41,646 nucleotides of DNA from Methanobacteriota archaeon (lineage in GTDB: Archaea; Halobacteriota; Methanomicrobia; Methanomicrobiales; Methanospirillaceae), in contig JAKPSJ010000148.1 in the NCBI GenBank assembly GCA_029555345.1, positions 1 through 41,646 on the forward strand, given 5' to 3'. The notes under the pieces were generated by a model, which saw nothing but the letters and a program-made list of their open reading frames with translations, made no database searches and had not been told where the DNA came from. Position 1 is the first letter of the stretch; each line of letters opens with the position of its first letter. This document shows, piece by piece, positions 36,907 through 41,646 of the stretch. The translations under genes were made by a program, and so were the position numbers.

Positions 36907-38040
36907 ATGTCAATGAACTGCATGGCCCTTCCCGCGCCACTCTCCGGGAAAGAGCTCTCCACACTCCTCGATGACGCACTTGCCGGCTACCGGCTCTCCG
37001 TCGCAGAGGCCGCATCACTTTTCAAGGTGAAGGGGAGGGATGTCTGGCGGGTCGCAGCAGCCGCCGATGAGCAGAGGGCCCGCAGGGTGGGTGACGTCGT
37101 CACCTATGTCCGCAACCAGAATATCAACGTCACGAACCTCTGCATCAATTCATGCGGGTTCTGCGGCTTCTCCCGGAAGCCCGGGGACACCGACGCCTAT
37201 TATCACTCCTCCGACACGGTGAAGAAGAAGGCTGCAGAGGCTCTCGCGCGGGACGTAACAGAGATATGCACCGTATCGGGCCTGCACCCTGACTTCGATG
37301 CAGGGTCGTATCTCCAGATCCTAGAGTGCATCCGCGAGGGTGCCCCTGGGGTCCACATCCATGCCAGCAACCCGATGGAGGTTGCGTATGGGGCGAAGAA
37401 GAGCGGCATCTCTACCCGGGAGATGCTCTCCCTCATGAAGGACGCCGGGCTCGGGTCGCTCTGCGGTACTGCAGCCGAGATACTCGTCGATGACGTGCGG
37501 AAGGTCATCTGCCCGGGAAAGATCTCCAGCCAGGAGTGGGAGAGGATCATCAGGGAAGCGCATGACCTTGGGATCCGGACAACAGCCACGATCATGTACG
37601 GGCACTGCGAGACAGAGGAGGACCGGGCTCAGCACCTCGGCATCCTGCGCAGGATCCAGGATGACACGGGGGGCTTTACCGAGTTCGTCCCGCTCAGCTT
37701 CATCCATTACCGGACACCCCTGTACCGAAAGGGTGCCGCACGGGCAGGGGCGACAGGAAGGGAAGACCTCCTCATGGTCGCGGTCTCCCGCCTTTTCCTC
37801 GACAACATCCCCCACATCCAGGTATCATGGGTCAAGCTCGGCCTGAAGATGGCCCAGGTGGGCCTCCTTGCAGGGGGAGACGACATCGGCGGCACCATGT
37901 TCGAGGAGAGCATCTCCAAGGGTGCAGGGGCGAGCGGTACGGACTACCTCGACCCGGCAGAGATGAAACGGGTCGTCGAAGACGCCGGCCGGACACTCCG
38001 CAGGAGGACGACGCTCTACAGTATCCTGCCCGGTGCATGA
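36907..38040 (+). CDS. cofH: FO synthase subunit 2 (CofH), F420 biosynthesis radical SAM enzyme
   Basis: NINVTNLCINSCGFCGFSRKPGDTDAYY; EICTVSGLHPDFDAGSYLQILECIREGAPGVHIHASNPMEV; TATIMYGHCETEEDRAQHLGILRRIQDDTGGFTEFVPLSF. Start chosen at MSMNCM; upstream ATG 36832 possible. Confidence 0.93.
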   Translation: MSMNCMALPAPLSGKELSTLLDDALAGYRLSVAEAASLFKVKGRDVWRVAAAADEQRARRVGDVVTYVRNQNINVTNLCINSCGFCGFSRKPGDTDAYYHSSDTVKKKAAEALARDVTEICTVSGLHPDFDAGSYLQILECIREGAPGVHIHASNPMEVAYGAKKSGISTREMLSLMKDAGLGSLCGTAAEILVDDVRKVICPGKISSQEWERIIREAHDLGIRTTATIMYGHCETEEDRAQHLGILRRIQDDTGGFTEFVPLSFIHYRTPLYRKGAARAGATGREDLLMVAVSRLFLDNIPHIQVSWVKLGLKMAQVGLLAGGDDIGGTMFEESISKGAGASGTDYLDPAEMKRVVEDAGRTLRRRTTLYSILPGA

Positions 38041-38113
38041 GAGGGGGCCTGTCCCTTTCCGGATAGGGATTGGAAAAGTGTGGGGATCCAGGGTCCAAGG
38101 ATAAGTGAGATCC

Positions 38114-38665
38114 CTAGTCGACGGGCTTGAGGAGCTGGACGATCTTGTCTCCCAATTCCTGGGCCCGCTTCAGGGCGCGGTTGTCCCTCTCGATATCGCC
38201 TTCGAGGTAGCCTTTGCCCCTGACCCAGCCGAGATACGCGAACTCGTGCGAGTTCAGGAATGCTTCGAGCGTCTCGATGGTCCGGGCGCCCCCCGTGGTT
38301 GCGCATACCGCAACGGCGACCGCCTTCCTCCCGGCAAGCTGCCTCCGGTGATAGAGGGAGTAACTCCGGTCGATGAAGTTCTTGATGTGACCGCAGACAT
38401 CGTAGTAGTACGTGGGGGAACCGATGACGAGGACCTCGCACTCGAGGACCTTCTCCATGATCGCGCCCCAGTCATCGTTCCTGATGACGCACCAGTCGTT
38501 CTCCTTGCATTTTTCACAGCCGAGACAGGGTTTTATCTCTTTTCCGGCAAGCGAGATGAACTCGGTCTTGATTCCGGCATTCTCGCAGCGCTCGAGCACT
38601 GCCCTGATCAGGCGGGACGTGTTCCCGTTCTTCCTCATGCTCCCCGAGATCCCCAGCACGCTCAT
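38114..38665 (-). CDS. Flavodoxin-like/NADPH-dependent FMN reductase family protein
   Basis: MSVLGISGSMRKNGNTSRLIRAVLERCE...CLGCEKCKENDWCVIRNDDWGAIMEKVLECEVLVIGSPTYYYDVCGHIKNFIDRSYSL. Confidence 0.93.
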   Translation of the reverse strand: MSVLGISGSMRKNGNTSRLIRAVLERCENAGIKTEFISLAGKEIKPCLGCEKCKENDWCVIRNDDWGAIMEKVLECEVLVIGSPTYYYDVCGHIKNFIDRSYSLYHRRQLAGRKAVAVAVCATTGGARTIETLEAFLNSHEFAYLGWVRGKGYLEGDIERDNRALKRAQELGDKIVQLLKPVD

Positions 38666-38680
38666 GAAGTAACACTCAAC

Positions 38681-39124
38681 CTATGGGTTTTTGATAGTTT
38701 TGCTGTGAGCAGGAAGCGAGAGAGTCGCTGCGGCATCTCCTATCCGAGCAGCCGGATGGGTGGGGTAGAAAAAGAGGTGCGAGCCGCACCTGCAGTCGCT
38801 GCATCCGAATCCGGGGACGGGCATGCCTCCTGCGAGGAGGGATGCGAAACGGCACTCGGCACGCTCTCCCGTCGGGAAGCAGTACACTGTATCCATTGCG
38901 AACGACGGGCTGCAGAGGAGGTAATCGATATGCCAGCGTGGCCGTGATGACCCCGGGTTCTTCGAGAGCTGGATGTGCCTGGTGACCCGGGAGAGGCCGC
39001 CAGGTCCGAGCGCCGACCCGACGTAGACATAGTACCCGCCGGGAAACTCCAGCTCTCCGAGAGCACCGACCCGCACCCTGCAGGGCACACACGAAAGGAC
39101 GAGACAGTAAGTGCCTTTAATCAT
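38681..39124 (-). CDS. DUF123 / GIY-YIG-like protein
   Basis: Start MIKGTYCLVLSC; FPGGYYVYVGSALGPGGLSRVTRHIQLSKNPGSSRPRWHIDYLLCSP...FGCSDCRCGSHLFFY. Confidence 0.87.
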   Translation of the reverse strand: MIKGTYCLVLSCVPCRVRVGALGELEFPGGYYVYVGSALGPGGLSRVTRHIQLSKNPGSSRPRWHIDYLLCSPSFAMDTVYCFPTGERAECRFASLLAGGMPVPGFGCSDCRCGSHLFFYPTHPAARIGDAAATLSLPAHSKTIKNP

Positions 39125-39719
39125 ACGATGCGCGGAGGAGTTCCCGTGCGGCCATGATATGACGTTTTCCCCCCCTCTCCACGGGCGAGCCGTGACCCGG
39201 GTACAGCCCCTCGACATCGAGCTTTGCGAGCCGCTCGATGGACTGCTGGAGGTCAGCACTGCTCCCACCCGGGAAGTCGAACCTGCCGAACCCGCCGTCT
39301 GCAAAGACGGTGTCGCCCGAGATGAGTGCGCATTCCCCCTCGTGCAGCAGGCAGATGCTGCCCGGCGTGTGCCCCGGTGTGTGGATGACGAGGAGGCCAC
39401 CGATGCGGTCCCCGTCGGCGAGGATCCTGTCCGGAGGACGCATCGGGGCCCTCGCGCCGAAGTGGAGCGAGAGCGATGCGGCCTCGCTCGAGAGCCCGGG
39501 GGCGTCCTCCCGGTGGATGCTGACACGGGCATTGCACATCCGGGCAATCTCGTTCAAGTGGGCGATATGGTCATAGTGGCAATGGGTGAGGACGACCTCC
39601 CTGATCGCGTCCCTGTACCTCTCTATGGCAGTGGGGAGGACCCCGGCATCCACCAGGACGTCACCGACAAGGTAGGAGTTGCCGAGGAACCCGCCTCCGG
39701 GAATCCACCGGACTGGCAT
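39117..39719 (-). CDS. Metallo-beta-lactamase fold hydrolase (glyoxalase II-like)
   Basis: Start MPVRWIPGGGFLGNSYLVGDVLVDAG; LTHCHYDHIAHL; IHTPGHTPGSICLL; ALISGDTVFADGGFGRFDFPGGS; YPGHGSPV. Confidence 0.94.
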   Translation of the reverse strand: MPVRWIPGGGFLGNSYLVGDVLVDAGVLPTAIERYRDAIREVVLTHCHYDHIAHLNEIARMCNARVSIHREDAPGLSSEAASLSLHFGARAPMRPPDRILADGDRIGGLLVIHTPGHTPGSICLLHEGECALISGDTVFADGGFGRFDFPGGSSADLQQSIERLAKLDVEGLYPGHGSPVERGGKRHIMAARELLRASYD

Positions 39720-39755
39720 GGTAGAGTAATTAGGTTCACCCACCCAATGTCTGTT

Positions 39756-41027
39756 ATGCCGAGCCTCATCCATGAGTGCCTCTCTGGTATGCCAGAACTG
39801 GTGGAGGATGTGGCAAGGGAGGAGGGGATCAACCCGCGGGTCGCTGCCCGGTCCGTTGCAAGGGGGAGGCTGGTAATCCCTGCCAACCCCGCGCGGCACC
39901 ACCGCACATGCGGAATTGGCGATGGATGCCGGGTCAAAGTCAACGTCAACGTGGGGACGTCGGGGCCCTTGTGCGACCCCGCGCTCGAGGAGGCGAAGGC
40001 GAGGGCCGCCCTCGAGAACGGTGCCGACACCCTGATGGACCTCTCGACCGGCGGTGACCTCCGGGCTATCCGCCGGATGCTCCTCGCCCTCGATGTCCCG
40101 GTCGGGACCGTCCCGATATACGAGGCTGTACGCCGTGCTGGCAGCGCGGCCGATCTCGATGCAGACCTTCTCTTCTCCGTGATCAGGGAGCATTGCCGGG
40201 ACGGCGTCGATTTCCTGACACTCCACTGCGGTGTCAACCGGGACGCCCTTTCCGCCCTCCGGACCGACCCCCGGGTCATGCCCGTCGTGTCGAGGGGCGG
40301 GGCGTTCCACGTGGCCATGATGGTCCAGCGGGACGAGGAAAACCCCCTCTACGCAGAATTCGACTACCTCCTCGAGATACTCTCCGAGTACGGGGTCGTG
40401 GCGAGCCTCGGGGACGGCATGCGGCCAGGCTGCCTCCAGGATGCCGAGAGGCATGCGAAGACTGCCGAGTACCTGACACTCGGGAGACTGGCCGGCCGGG
40501 CACTCGAGGCGGGTGTCCAGAGGATGATCGAGGGCCCTGGCCATATCCCCCTCCCCCAGGTCCCCTGCAACGTCCAGGAGATCAAGGAACTCTCCAACGA
40601 TGCACCGCTCTACCTCCTCGGCCCCATTGTCACGGACATCGCCCCCGGTTACGACCACGTGGTCTCTGCCATCGGCGGGGCAGTCGCCGCGATGCACGGG
40701 GCTGACTTCCTCTGCATGGTCTCCCCGAGCGAACACCTCGCCCTGCCCAGTGTCGACGACATCGTGGAGGGGACGAGGGTTGCCCGGATCGCGGCCCATA
40801 TCGGAGACATCTCCAGGCACAGGGAGGGTTTCAAGGCACCGCGGGAACTCCAGATGGCGGAGTCGCGGCAGAAGCTCGACTGGGAGTCCATGTTCTCCCT
40901 CGCCCTGTTCGGTGACCACGCCCGGGGGGTCCACGGCCGTGACGGGGAGACAGAGACGTGCTCGATGTGCGGGGATCTCTGTGCCGTCAAGCTCGTCCGG
41001 GAGATATTCAAGAGAAAAGACTTGTAG
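39756..41027 (+). CDS. thiC: Phosphomethylpyrimidine synthase ThiC
   Basis: GTVPIYEAVRRAG, DFLTLHCGVNRD, VASLGDGMRPGCLQDA, MIEGPGHIPLPQVPCNVQEIKEL, YLLGPIVTDIAPGYDHVVSAIGGAVAAMHGADFLCMVSPSEHLALP, CSMCGDLCAV Fe-S motif. Confidence 0.97.
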   Translation: MPSLIHECLSGMPELVEDVAREEGINPRVAARSVARGRLVIPANPARHHRTCGIGDGCRVKVNVNVGTSGPLCDPALEEAKARAALENGADTLMDLSTGGDLRAIRRMLLALDVPVGTVPIYEAVRRAGSAADLDADLLFSVIREHCRDGVDFLTLHCGVNRDALSALRTDPRVMPVVSRGGAFHVAMMVQRDEENPLYAEFDYLLEILSEYGVVASLGDGMRPGCLQDAERHAKTAEYLTLGRLAGRALEAGVQRMIEGPGHIPLPQVPCNVQEIKELSNDAPLYLLGPIVTDIAPGYDHVVSAIGGAVAAMHGADFLCMVSPSEHLALPSVDDIVEGTRVARIAAHIGDISRHREGFKAPRELQMAESRQKLDWESMFSLALFGDHARGVHGRDGETETCSMCGDLCAVKLVREIFKRKDL

Positions 41028-41075
41028 AGCAGGGGATGCTCTTTTCCAGCCAGGCCACTGTAACCCGGAACCCCT

Positions 41076-41471
41076 TCACTCTTTGTCCAGCGAAAGGATG
41101 CGGATGGCGAGGAGTGCGGCATTCTCGCCGTTATCCACTCCGACGCATGCGACCGGGACCCCCTTCGGCATCTGGACGATCGAGAGGAGGGCGTCGAGCC
41201 CACCCATCAGCTTCCCGCTCACCGGGACCCCGATGACAGGTCGCTTCGTCCGGGATGCCACGACCCCGGGGAGCGCTGCCGAGAGCCCGGCGACAGCGAT
41301 GAAGACCTTGCAGTCACTCCTCTGGATGTAGTCATCCAGGGCAGCCGGGTCACGATGTGCCGAGATGACCCTGGTCTCCCACGTGACCCCATGCTCATTC
41401 AGGACTTCCGCGACCCTCTGCACAATGGACGCATCAGAGGCCGACCCGCTGAGAATCGATACGTCTGTCAT
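41076..41471 (-). CDS. purE: PurE, N5-carboxyaminoimidazole ribonucleotide mutase
   Basis: [49 protein letters not shown]...[71 protein letters not shown]; upstream ATG at 41486 also possible. Confidence 0.95.
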   Translation of the reverse strand: MTDVSILSGSASDASIVQRVAEVLNEHGVTWETRVISAHRDPAALDDYIQRSDCKVFIAVAGLSAALPGVVASRTKRPVIGVPVSGKLMGGLDALLSIVQMPKGVPVACVGVDNGENAALLAIRILSLDKE

Positions 41472-41528
41472 GGGTTCGCCATCCACACTTATATGCAGGG
41501 GTTGTAAAAATACTATGGGCTGGTTTTT

Positions 41529-41646
41529 ATGGAAAAAGAACCTCTCCTGATGCTGCCAGGCCCCGTGCCCATGCCGGAACGGGTGCGTGCAGCGATGGTG
41601 CGGCAGTCAATCAACCACCGCGGGCAGGAGTTCTCGGCGGTATACG
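41529..41646 (+). CDS. Class V aminotransferase N-terminus (truncated by window edge)
   Basis: [39 protein letters not shown], typical serine-pyruvate/alanine-glyoxylate aminotransferase start. Confidence 0.85.
   Translation, partial: MEKEPLLMLPGPVPMPERVRAAMVRQSINHRGQEFSAVY

Noticed and set aside
39117-40934. 605-aa minus-strand ORF antisense to thiC
   Set aside because: Only the last 201 codons (39117-39719) are a real MBL-fold protein; the rest overlaps thiC and is a GC-driven open frame.

Overview
This is a high-GC euryarchaeal window, most likely a methanogen of the Methanomicrobiales (inferred from cofH, archaeal PolD, Orc1/Cdc6, multi-PAS proteins and type II GAPDH). It carries about 39 recognisable protein genes and no rRNA, tRNA or CRISPR array that I could see. 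The main features are: (1) a replication-origin locus. A roughly 1 kb non-coding region (20645-21652) upstream of orc1/cdc6 holds four ORB-like motifs (consensus as read here TTCCAGTGGAANNAANGGGGT), two per side in inverted orientation around an AT-rich segment. A fifth, 17-nt-identical ORB-like half sits about 4 kb away, directly at the hel308 start codon. (2) Two copies of a long imperfect inverted-repeat element of about 110-130 bp, one after gap and one inside the oriC region. (3) A multi-PAS sensor gene (9263-11795) split by a frameshift exactly inside a (CT)n tract and by two in-frame TGA codons, so it is either phase-variable or decaying. (4) A 115-aa radical-SAM/wHTH ORF that looks like an internal deletion of the radical-SAM core. 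(5) An AT-rich surface-glycan island with a flippase-like/methyltransferase fusion, GT2 and GT39. (6) A NifX-like protein plus two ferredoxin/MinD-type ATPases, reminiscent of the bacterial orange-protein (ORP) complex. (7) A SelB-like protein lacking canonical G-domain motifs. The remainder is housekeeping (tyrS, rio1, KH protein, hel308, cgi121, purA, cbiB, pdxST, hppA, PolD DP1, thiC, purE).
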